A DNA stretch of 5,530 bases from Hydrogenophaga sp. (GCA_025458545.1 JALOSH010000238.1:1-5530); one strand, 5' to 3'; numbered from the stretch's first letter, positions 1 through 5,177 are shown. Program-made: numbers and translations. The notes: generated from the letters alone by a model not told the origin.

Positions 1-777
1 CTGGATCACCTCGTCCATGGCCGCGATGAAGCTCTCGCCACCTTCGAGCGAGAAGCGCTTCTGGCCGACATATTTGGTGTGCAGGAAACGCTCCAGGCCT
101 TCGGCTGCGGTCAGGCGGTCGAGGATGGCCTTTTTCTTGTCGGCATTGAAGGCCGGTTTGCTGCGGATCGCTTCGAGCTTTTCTTGCCACCAGCGCTTTT
201 GCGTCTGGTCGCTGATGTACATGTATTCGGCGCCGATGCTGCTGCAGTAGGTCTCGCGCAAGGCATTGAGCAGGTCGCGCAGCGACATTACTTCTTTGCC
301 GAAGAAGGTGTTGCTGGTGTTGAACACCGTCTCGAAATCGGCATCCGAGAAGCCGTAGAACGAGGGGTCGAGCTCGGGGATGTGATCACGCTCGGTGCGC
401 TTGAGGGGGTCCAGATCGGCCCAGCGGGAACCCACATTGCGGTAGGCGGCGATCAGCTGCTGCACGGCCACGCGCTTGCGACCCAGATCGGAGTCGGCGC
501 CAGCGGCCATGACGACACGGGTTCCGCCCTGTTTGGCGCGCTCGGCGAAGGCGTTGATCACCGGCTGGTGCGGAACGTCACGGGCGTCGGTGCCATCGAC
601 AGCGGGCACGTGCTGGAGCGCGTCGAAATAACCGCGCCAGTTGTCGGGCACGCTGCCGGGGTTGTCGAGGTATTTCTCGTACATCTCTTCCACGTACGGC
701 GCGTTGCCGCCGAAGAGATACGAGTTGGATTGGTAGGCAACGTAGACGTTGCCCCCATTCGATGGGGAGTTGCTCAT
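1..777 (-). CDS. sucA: 2-oxoglutarate dehydrogenase E1 component, N-terminal 259 residues (runs off the left edge)
   Basis: This is the thiamine-diphosphate-dependent E1 subunit of the 2-oxoglutarate dehydrogenase complex. It decarboxylates 2-oxoglutarate and passes the succinyl group to the lipoyl arm of E2 (SucB) in the cytoplasmic TCA cycle. The frame is open from the ATG at 777 to base 1 with no stop. Family marks are the N-terminal segment NSYLFGGNAPYVEEMYEKYL (about residues 18-37), GAEYMYISD (182-190) and the very conserved KRFSLEGGES (240-249), which opens the E1 catalytic region. E1 proteins are about 930-960 residues, so roughly a quarter is present and the ThDP-binding core is outside the window. 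The start is supported by a good Shine-Dalgarno GGAGGT (788-793), ten bases upstream. sucB and lpd are expected beyond the left edge, but that is inference. The nearest upstream gene is the ArsR regulator, 261 bases away on the same strand. Confidence 0.96.
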   Translation of the reverse strand, partial: MSNSPSNGGNVYVAYQSNSYLFGGNAPYVEEMYEKYLDNPGSVPDNWRGYFDALQHVPAVDGTDARDVPHQPVINAFAERAKQGGTRVVMAAGADSDLGRKRVAVQQLIAAYRNVGSRWADLDPLKRTERDHIPELDPSFYGFSDADFETVFNTSNTFFGKEVMSLRDLLNALRETYCSSIGAEYMYISDQTQKRWWQEKLEAIRSKPAFNADKKKAILDRLTAAEGLERFLHTKYVGQKRFSLEGGESFIAAMDEVIQ

Positions 778-1038
778 GGATCCGCTGACCTCCGCTTCCC
801 TGAGGGAAACATTAGCTGGTTAAGAAAACCTCCCGCGACACGGCTGAACCGATTGGCGGATGCGACAGTGACTGTGGAAGGACCTGACTGCAACTCGCGA
901 TTGTGCCACTTTGCGAACCGTTCGGGCCGCAAAACAGTGGGCTGAATGCCCGCCAGTCACCAAATTGACCGGAAGGTGTTGCAGGGAGGCGAAGTGCCAG
1001 ATTCGCGTCAGGTGCAGGGTGCGTGCCGACCGCGAAGA
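778..1038. other. Intergenic leader between the ArsR-type gene and sucA
   Basis: This 261-base stretch contains no convincing gene. It should hold the sucA promoter, but I see no hexamer pair close enough to the sigma-70 consensus to name. It carries an imperfect inverted repeat at 906-940 (arms CCAC-TTTGCG and CGCAAA-aca-GTGG), a short dyad GGTT-aagaa-AACC at 818-830 and the hairpin next to the sucA ribosome site. No intrinsic terminator with a T-tract is visible downstream of the ArsR stop, so some read-through from that gene into sucA is possible. Confidence 0.5.
788..808 (-). promoter_or_regulatory. Shine-Dalgarno of sucA with an abutting small hairpin
   Basis: On the minus strand the leader reads TTCCC-TCA-GGGAA (808 to 796), a perfect 5-bp stem with a 3-base loop. 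Two bases later comes the Shine-Dalgarno GGAGGT (793 to 788) and then, after ten bases, the ATG of sucA. The ribosome site decides the sucA start. The hairpin is seen directly. A role in translation or mRNA stability is inference only. Confidence 0.5.
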
Positions 1039-1413
1039 TCAGGTCACGATGCGTGGCGAGAGCCGCTCGGAGGCGGGCACCGCGCTGGGCTCGTCCATTT
1101 CGATGGCGATCTGGGTGCACACGGTGCGGCACAGCGTGACCGCCTTCTCGCTCTGCACGCGGTAAATGACCTGGGTGCCGTCCTTGCGCTTGGCCAGAAC
1201 ACCCGCCCGGTACAGGAGGTTCAAGTGCTGCGACAGGTTGGGCTGCGTGGTCTCGATTTCCTGCAGCAACTGCGACACCGACTTTTCCTTGTCGCACAGT
1301 GCACTCAGGATGCGCAGGCGCATGGGCGTGGCCAACACGCCGAACAGCTCCGCGGCCATTTCGAACACACGAACTTTCTCCACGTTGGTCTGCGATTCGA
1401 TCATTTGTTCCAT
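1039..1413 (-). CDS. ArsR-family winged-helix transcriptional regulator with cysteines at the end of helix 2 and in helix 5
   Basis: This is a 124-residue DNA-binding repressor of the ArsR/SmtB type. The fold reads as helix 2 at PMRLRILSALC (30-40), helix 3 at SVSQLLQEIE (45-54), recognition helix at TQPNLSQHLNLLYRAG (56-71), beta wing at LAKRKDGTQVIYRV (73-86) and helix 5 at EKAVTLCRTVCTQIAIEM (89-106). The classic metal motif ELCVCDL is absent. The only cysteines are Cys40, Cys95 and Cys99. One cysteine at the end of helix 2 with others in helix 5 recalls dithiol sensors such as BigR and SqrR, but the alignment of Cys40 with their helix-2 cysteine is not exact. The effector and targets are unknown. 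The start at 1413 has no clear Shine-Dalgarno, and an in-frame ATG at 1404 is an alternative. The gene sits between the prpE terminator and sucA, and a dyad-rich AT patch just upstream suggests autoregulation. Confidence 0.9.
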   Translation of the reverse strand: MEQMIESQTNVEKVRVFEMAAELFGVLATPMRLRILSALCDKEKSVSQLLQEIETTQPNLSQHLNLLYRAGVLAKRKDGTQVIYRVQSEKAVTLCRTVCTQIAIEMDEPSAVPASERLSPRIVT

Positions 1414-1428
1414 GGCGGGCCGCGCTGT

Positions 1429-1455
1429 TTATCAATATAAGCATGCATCATACTT
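1429..1455 (-). promoter_or_regulatory. Candidate promoter and operator of the ArsR-type gene
   Basis: This is an AT-rich patch in GC-rich surroundings, 16 to 42 bases upstream of the regulator's ATG. On the minus strand it holds AAGTATG-atg-CATGCTT (1455 to 1439), an inverted repeat with 6 of 7 arm positions matching. It overlaps by two bases TTAT-attg-ATAA (1440 to 1429), a perfect 4-bp dyad. TATATT (1439 to 1434) or GATAAA (1433 to 1428) could be the -10 box, which would put the larger dyad in the -10/-35 spacer, where an ArsR repressor usually binds. No convincing -35 box is seen. Binding by the adjacent regulator is inference. Confidence 0.4.
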
Positions 1456-1512
1456 ACAAAGGCCGGGCTTGCCCACGGGGCTTGATGTCTGCCGACAGCG
1501 GGAAGCGGCAAC

Positions 1513-1550
1513 AAAAAAACCCGGTGCGCCAACGGGGGCTGCACCGGGTT
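1513..1550 (-). terminator. Intrinsic terminator of prpE
   Basis: A perfect 10-bp stem, AACCCGGTGC (1518-1527) against GCACCGGGTT (1541-1550), encloses a 13-base loop that can itself add a three-pair GCC/GGC extension. Read on the minus strand the hairpin is followed at once by a run of seven T residues (1519 to 1513), two of which also form the base of the stem. It begins 26 bases after the prpE stop codon. This is a textbook Rho-independent terminator and separates prpE from the ArsR-type gene. In the plus direction there is no T-tract, so it should act on minus-strand transcripts only. Confidence 0.93.
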
Positions 1551-1575
1551 GTGCGGCGGCGAACAGCGCGAAGGC

Positions 1576-3477
1576 TCAGCCTTGCAGATCCTTGATCTGT
1601 TGCAAGGCCGCCGGGTCGTCCATGGTGGTGAGATCGCCAGGGTCGCGGCCTTCGCACACCGCCTGGATCGCGCGGCGCAGCAATTTGCCCGACCGCGTCT
1701 TGGGCAGCACGTTGACAAAACGCACCCGGGCCGGACGCGCCACCGCACCGAGCTGCTCGTCGACCAGCTTCATCACCTCGCCTTCGAGCTTCAAGCGCGA
1801 AGCATCGTCCGATAGCAGGCTGGCATCCTTGACCACGGCAAACGCCATGGCGACCTGTCCCTTGAGCTGGTCGGCCACGCCCACCACCGCCACCTCGGCG
1901 ATCTTGGGGTGGCTGGAAATGCTCTCTTCGATCTCGCGGGTGCCCAGGCGGTGACCTGCCACGTTGATCACATCGTCGGTGCGGCCCAGGATGAAGTAGT
2001 AACCGTCTTCGTCCCGAATGCCCCAGTCGAAGGTGCTGTAGACCACCTTGCCCGGCACGCTGGACCAGTAGGTCTTGACGAAGCGCGCGTCGTCGCCCCA
2101 GATGGTCTGCATGCAGCCGGGTGGCAGCGGGCCTTCCACAGCCACCACACCCTTCTGGTTGCCGCCCTGCAGCTCGGCACCGGTCTGGTCGTCGAGCAGC
2201 TTGACGTTGTAGCCGTACACCGCCTTGCCCGGCGAGCCGAACTTGCTGGGTGCCTTTTCCACGCCGTTGCAGATCGCCAGGATCGGCCAGCCGGTTTCGG
2301 TTTGCCAGTAGTTGTCGACGATGGGCTTGCCCAGTTCGCCAGCAATCCATTGCGCGGTCGGCTCGTCCAGCGGCTCGCCAGCGAGGAACAGCGCCTTGAG
2401 GCTGGACAGGTCGTACTTCTTGATGAACGACGGGTCGTACTTCTTCAGCACGCGCACAGCCGTGGGCGCGCTGAACATGACCGTGACCTTGTACCGCTCG
2501 ACCAGTTCCCACCAGATGCCGGCGTCGGGTCGGATCGGCAGACCTTCGTACATGATGGTCGCCATGCCACCGATCAGCGGGCCGTAGATGATGTAGCTGT
2601 GGCCCACCACCCAGCCGATGTCGCTGGTGGAGAAGTAGGTTTCGCCGGGCTCGCCCATGTAGATGTGTTTCATGGACGCCGCCAGCGCCACGGTGTAGCC
2701 GCCGGTGTCGCGCTGCACGCCCTTGGGCTTGCCGGTGGTGCCGCTGGTGTAGAGCGTGTAGCTGGGGTGCGTGGCGTCCACCCACTCACAGGGCACGACC
2801 GTGTCCATGTGCTGGCTGCGTTCGGTGGCGTAGTCCACGTCGCGTCCAGCGACCGATGCAAACGGCGCCAGCCCGCGGTTGACCATCACCACCTTGCCGG
2901 GCTTGTGCGAGGACAGCTTGATGGCCTCGTCCAGCAGCGGCTTGTATTCGACCACCTTGCCACCGCGCGAGCCGGCGTCGGCGCTGACGATGGCCACCGG
3001 CGACGCGTCTTCGATGCGACTGGCCAGGGCGTGGCTGGCAAACCCGCCGAACACCACCGAATGGATGGCGCCGATGCGCACACAGGCCAGCATGGCGAAC
3101 GCGGCCTCGGGAATCATGGGCATGTAGATCAGGACGCGGTCGCCCTTCTGTACACCCTGAGCCTTGAGGATGGCGGCCATGCGCTGCACCTCGGCGTGCA
3201 GTTGGCGGAAGCTGTAGATCTTCTCGACGTCGGTTTCGGTGGAGACGAAGATCAGCGCCCGCTGGTCGGCGCGGTCTTTCAGATGGCGGTCCACCGCGTT
3301 GTGGCACAGGTTGGTCAGGCCCCCTTCGAACCAGCGGGCAAACGGCGGGTTGTCGTAATTGCAGACCCGGTCAAACGGCTTGTGCCAATCCACCAGGGCG
3401 GCCTGTTCGGCCCAGAAAGCATCGCGATCTTCGATCGAGCGGCGGTGGAAATCGGCGTAGCTGAGGGCGTTGGCCAT
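1576..3477 (-). CDS. prpE: Propionate-CoA ligase (propionyl-CoA synthetase), 633 residues
   Basis: This cytoplasmic AMP-forming acyl-CoA synthetase activates propionate with ATP and CoA through a propionyl-adenylate, feeding the methylcitrate or methylmalonyl pathway. An ACS N-terminal segment covers about residues 5-65. The ATP-binding loop YTSGTTGKPKG is at 243-253, DNYWQTETGWP at 388-398, the hinge region FILGRTDDVINVAGHR at 495-510, and the C-terminal PKTRSGK at 592-598. Lys598 in that motif is the residue that Pat-type acetyltransferases switch off in this family. The segments DIGWVVGHSYIIYGPLIGG and LAGEPLDEPTA, and the end CEGRDPGDLTT, match PrpE rather than acetyl-CoA synthetase Acs. 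Length agrees with the usual ~630. The start at 3477 is chosen because AGGAG (3488 to 3484) lies six bases upstream and the family's N-terminus begins there. A GTG at 3543 would add 22 unlikely residues. No prpBCD genes lie nearby, so this is a stand-alone copy. Confidence 0.96.
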   Translation of the reverse strand: MANALSYADFHRRSIEDRDAFWAEQAALVDWHKPFDRVCNYDNPPFARWFEGGLTNLCHNAVDRHLKDRADQRALIFVSTETDVEKIYSFRQLHAEVQRMAAILKAQGVQKGDRVLIYMPMIPEAAFAMLACVRIGAIHSVVFGGFASHALASRIEDASPVAIVSADAGSRGGKVVEYKPLLDEAIKLSSHKPGKVVMVNRGLAPFASVAGRDVDYATERSQHMDTVVPCEWVDATHPSYTLYTSGTTGKPKGVQRDTGGYTVALAASMKHIYMGEPGETYFSTSDIGWVVGHSYIIYGPLIGGMATIMYEGLPIRPDAGIWWELVERYKVTVMFSAPTAVRVLKKYDPSFIKKYDLSSLKALFLAGEPLDEPTAQWIAGELGKPIVDNYWQTETGWPILAICNGVEKAPSKFGSPGKAVYGYNVKLLDDQTGAELQGGNQKGVVAVEGPLPPGCMQTIWGDDARFVKTYWSSVPGKVVYSTFDWGIRDEDGYYFILGRTDDVINVAGHRLGTREIEESISSHPKIAEVAVVGVADQLKGQVAMAFAVVKDASLLSDDASRLKLEGEVMKLVDEQLGAVARPARVRFVNVLPKTRSGKLLRRAIQAVCEGRDPGDLTTMDDPAALQQIKDLQG

Positions 3478-3483
3478 GGGAGT

Positions 3484-3512
3484 CTCCTGCTGGTTTGGGG
3501 AAATCGAACCAG
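3484..3512 (-). promoter_or_regulatory. Ribosome binding site of prpE with an upstream hairpin
   Basis: On the minus strand a perfect 6-bp inverted repeat, CTGGTT (3512 to 3507) and AACCAG (3495 to 3490), has an 11-base loop. It ends one base before the Shine-Dalgarno AGGAG (3488 to 3484), which is six bases from the prpE ATG. The ribosome site fixes the prpE start. Any regulatory effect of the hairpin is inference. Confidence 0.45.
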
Positions 3513-3565
3513 TCGCGGGTGGACGCCAGTTCGTGCAAAACACGGACTGGAGCAGCGCAAACTGA

Positions 3566-3581
3566 ATTCATAATTATGAAT
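3566..3581. promoter_or_regulatory. Perfect 16-bp palindrome upstream of prpE, candidate operator
   Basis: ATTCATAATTATGAAT reads the same on both strands and stands out as nearly pure AT in a GC-rich intergenic region. Its edge is 88 bases upstream of the prpE start, and it lies 41 bases past the hydrolase stop. It is too AT-rich and lacks the T-tract of a terminator. It contains CATAAT, a plausible -10 box for prpE, though no good -35 box fits. The form ATTC-N8-GAAT resembles the site I recall for the ArsR-type persulfide sensor SqrR. The binding protein here is unknown. Confidence 0.5.
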
Positions 3582-3622
3582 GTCAGGCTTGCGACACGCT
3601 GACGCCACACCGCGTTGGTCGG

Positions 3623-4228
3623 CTACTTCACCAGAGGCAAGAGATCGCGGAAAGCGGGGTGCTCGGCGCTGCGCAGCCACTCAAAAGCCACCATTTCGGT
3701 GGTGACCAGCTCGGCACCGGCGCCCGCCAGCCGATCAAAAGCGGCGTCGCGGTTGCGCTCGGTGCGCGAACCGCAGGCGTCGGTCACGACCCAGACATCG
3801 ATCTCCTCTTCGATCAGCTCCAGCGCCGTCTGCAGCAAGCAGACATGCGCCTCGCAGCCAGCGATCACCACCGTGTTGCGCTCGGGCACAGGGGCGCTGG
3901 TCGGCTTCTGCAGATGCTTGGGCAGGCTGCGCGCATTGCCGCCCATCGCACGCACCGGCGGTCGCAACACATCCACCAGGCCTTCGGCGGCCGCGCTGAA
4001 GCGCATCTTGGACAAGGTCTTCTGGCACAGGGCGCGCAACGCAGGGTCGTTGGGTCCGAGCTTGTCCGGGTTCTGCTCGGTGCCCCACACCGGCACACGC
4101 AGCAGCCCAGCCATGCGCGCCAGCCTGAGTCCATTGGCCAGCACCTGTGGCCCGTCATGAATCACCGGCATCAGGCGGGCCTGGTAGTCCACCAGCACCA
4201 GTTGGGAGTCGTTGGCGTCGAGCAGCAT
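3623..4228 (-). CDS. Isochorismatase-superfamily cysteine hydrolase, ISOC1/2-like
   Basis: This is a 201-residue cytoplasmic hydrolase of the isochorismatase superfamily. The expected catalytic triad is visible: Asp14 in LVLVDYQ, Lys74 in KTLSKMRF, and the nucleophile Cys130 in AGCEAHVCLLQTALEL (123-138). The sequences GTEQNP (49-54), VVTDACGSR (147-155) and the end HPAFRDLLPLVK match the ISOC1/ISOC2-like branch rather than the EntB isochorismatases of siderophore synthesis. The natural substrate of that branch is poorly known, so none is assigned. The stretch between the catalytic Lys and Cys (about 89-118) is longer than I recall in ISOC2. The start at 4228 gives the family N-terminus. AAGAGA (4241 to 4236), seven bases upstream, is a moderate Shine-Dalgarno. 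prpE follows on the same strand 145 bases downstream with no clear terminator between, so co-transcription is possible. Confidence 0.9.
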   Translation of the reverse strand: MLLDANDSQLVLVDYQARLMPVIHDGPQVLANGLRLARMAGLLRVPVWGTEQNPDKLGPNDPALRALCQKTLSKMRFSAAAEGLVDVLRPPVRAMGGNARSLPKHLQKPTSAPVPERNTVVIAGCEAHVCLLQTALELIEEEIDVWVVTDACGSRTERNRDAAFDRLAGAGAELVTTEMVAFEWLRSAEHPAFRDLLPLVK

Positions 4229-4480
4229 GGAAAGTTCTCTTGTGGGTGAAAGGATCGGGCGCGCCGTCACATCGGCCGCCAAACAGCCGGGAGCTCAGCC
4301 GAATCCCCCGGCCCAGAAAACATCCGTGGGTCCGGCGGCCTGGCCGACGTCATCGGCAGCACCATCGATGGGCGGACCCGGTTCACCAAAGCCCCCGCCC
4401 CGCTGGGTGCCCCAGACCACCACCGAGCCGAAAAACAGCAAATTTCAATAAAAATCAAAGCACTGGGCAATCTTCCTCAC
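4229..4480. other. Divergent intergenic region between the hydrolase and NlpC/P60 genes
   Basis: This region separates two divergent genes. The part nearest the NlpC/P60 gene (4431-4460) is AT-rich and could serve as promoter DNA in both directions. A weak minus-strand pair TTGCCC (4470 to 4465) and TGAAAT, 17 bases apart, could drive the hydrolase gene with a leader of about 200 bases. The GC-rich remainder holds an inverted repeat GGGTCCG/CGGACCC (4328-4334, 4373-4379) and a 48-codon minus-strand open frame (4441 to 4295), described under findings. No gene is confidently called. Confidence 0.4.
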
Positions 4481-4507
4481 TTGACTTCAGCCCACAGCCT
4501 GGATAAT
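4481..4507 (+). promoter_or_regulatory. Sigma-70-type promoter of the NlpC/P60 gene, giving a leaderless transcript
   Basis: TTGACT (4481-4486, 5 of 6 to the -35 consensus) and GATAAT (4502-4507, 5 of 6 to the -10 consensus) are 15 bases apart. An A-rich stretch lies further upstream at 4440-4460. Transcription should start near 4514, about two bases before the ATG at 4516, so almost no leader remains and no Shine-Dalgarno is present. The 15-base spacer is shorter than the ideal 17, so activity may be modest or need an activator. Confidence 0.65.
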
Positions 4508-4515
4508 GTGTAAGT

Positions 4516-5097
4516 ATGAAGTTGTTCATTGCCACCCTGCTCCTGAGCTGTGCCGCCGCGGTGCACGCCGCACCGTCGACCGTGGCACCCGACGATCTGG
4601 AGTCGCTGCTAGCCGAAAAAGGTTTGGTCACCCGCCTCGGAGAGCAGGTGCAGCAAGCCCGGAACACGGTGGGCGAAAAAGCCTCCGCGCTGGTGATGAA
4701 TGCAATGGGCTTCCTCGGCGTGCCTTACAAATTTGGGGGCAACGGCATCGAGTCGGGCGGGTTCGATTGCAGCGGTTTCGTCCGCGCGGTGTACGAGCAA
4801 TCTTTGGGCAAGGTGCTGCCGCGCCGTGCCAGCGAGCAAGCCGCCGCCACTCAGACCATCGACCGCAGCGAACTCAAGCCCGGCGATCTGGTGTTCTTCA
4901 ACACCATGAAGCGTGCCTTCAGCCATGTGGGCATTTACGTCGGTGATGGCAAATTCATCCACGCCCCCCGGGCCGGCGGTCGGGTGCGCGTCGAAGACAT
5001 GCGCATGGCGTATTGGCAAACCCGGTTCAATGGCGCGCGCAGGGTTGCTCCCTTGGCCGAACCGGTGGCGAGCTCCAACCTGCCCGCGATGAACTGA
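4516..5097 (+). CDS. Secreted NlpC/P60-family peptidoglycan endopeptidase
   Basis: This is a 193-residue envelope cysteine peptidase of the NlpC/P60 family, whose members cut peptide stems of murein (for example MepS/Spr). An N-terminal export signal is clear: MKLFIATLLLSCAAAVHA, with likely cleavage after residue 18. A helical linker covers about 24-60. The catalytic domain holds the nucleophile Cys85 in GGFDCSGFV, the base His137 in FSHVGIYVGDG and the third residue His149 in KFIHAPRAGG, plus the typical LKPGDLVFF (120-128). The triad is intact. The start at 4516 is firm because an in-frame TAA lies at 4504-4506 and the signal peptide begins at this ATG. There is no Shine-Dalgarno and the promoter abuts the start, so translation is probably leaderless. 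Cys12 follows LLS, so a lipoprotein is possible though the fit is poor. The neighbours are divergent and convergent, so the gene is probably monocistronic. Confidence 0.94.
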   Translation: MKLFIATLLLSCAAAVHAAPSTVAPDDLESLLAEKGLVTRLGEQVQQARNTVGEKASALVMNAMGFLGVPYKFGGNGIESGGFDCSGFVRAVYEQSLGKVLPRRASEQAAATQTIDRSELKPGDLVFFNTMKRAFSHVGIYVGDGKFIHAPRAGGRVRVEDMRMAYWQTRFNGARRVAPLAEPVASSNLPAMN

Positions 5098-5160
5098 GCG
5101 CCTGGGCGCTGGGGCCGTTTGCGGTCGCTTGTGGGTTGATGCCGTCAACCGCCGTGCGGT
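5097..5160. terminator. Hairpin-rich region between convergent genes, weak terminator candidate
   Basis: Only 80 bases separate the convergent NlpC/P60 and flavin reductase-like genes. Three perfect small stems lie here: AGCGC-ctgg-GCGCT (5097-5110, starting at the last base of the NlpC stop), GGTTGA-tgccg-TCAACC (5134-5150) and ACCGC-cgt-GCGGT (5148-5160). The last two overlap by three bases and exclude each other. None has a T-tract on either strand, so they are not standard intrinsic terminators. They could still halt RNA decay or assist Rho-dependent ending. Confidence 0.3.
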
Positions 5161-5177
5161 GGGCACGCACCTCCGGT

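Noticed and set aside
79..945. A 288-codon plus-strand open frame antisense to sucA
   Set aside because: The minus strand encodes unmistakable 2-oxoglutarate dehydrogenase E1; the plus frame has no recognisable family and runs on through the intergenic region.
812..1444. A 210-codon minus-strand frame overlapping the ArsR-type gene
   Set aside because: It is the ArsR sequence in another reading frame; only the 1413-1039 frame gives a winged-helix protein.
1454..2785. A 443-codon minus-strand frame within prpE
   Set aside because: It is a shifted frame of prpE with Arg/Gly/His-rich low-complexity composition and no domain. The prpE frame is intact, so no frameshift is implied.
1909..3573. 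A 554-codon plus-strand open frame antisense to prpE
   Set aside because: It is a mirror of a strongly conserved prpE frame in GC-rich DNA, its translation is rich in His, Val and Ala in the way antisense frames are, and it shows no domain.
4212..4451. A 79-codon plus-strand frame and a 67-codon minus-strand frame (4470 to 4267) in the divergent intergenic region
   Set aside because: The plus frame begins inside the hydrolase gene on the opposite strand and is Pro/Ser-rich without a ribosome site. The minus one begins at a TTG with no ribosome site and has no recognisable family.
4516..4569. Lipoprotein signal at Cys12 of the NlpC/P60 protein
   Set aside because: The residues before the cysteine are L-L-S, with Leu rather than a small residue at -2. 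A signal peptidase I site after VHA (residue 18) fits better, although lipidation is not excluded.
5097..5110. AGCGC-ctgg-GCGCT as an intrinsic terminator of the NlpC/P60 gene
   Set aside because: The stem is only five pairs and is followed by GGGGCCGTTTGCGG, not a T-tract, so it does not meet the standard for an intrinsic terminator.
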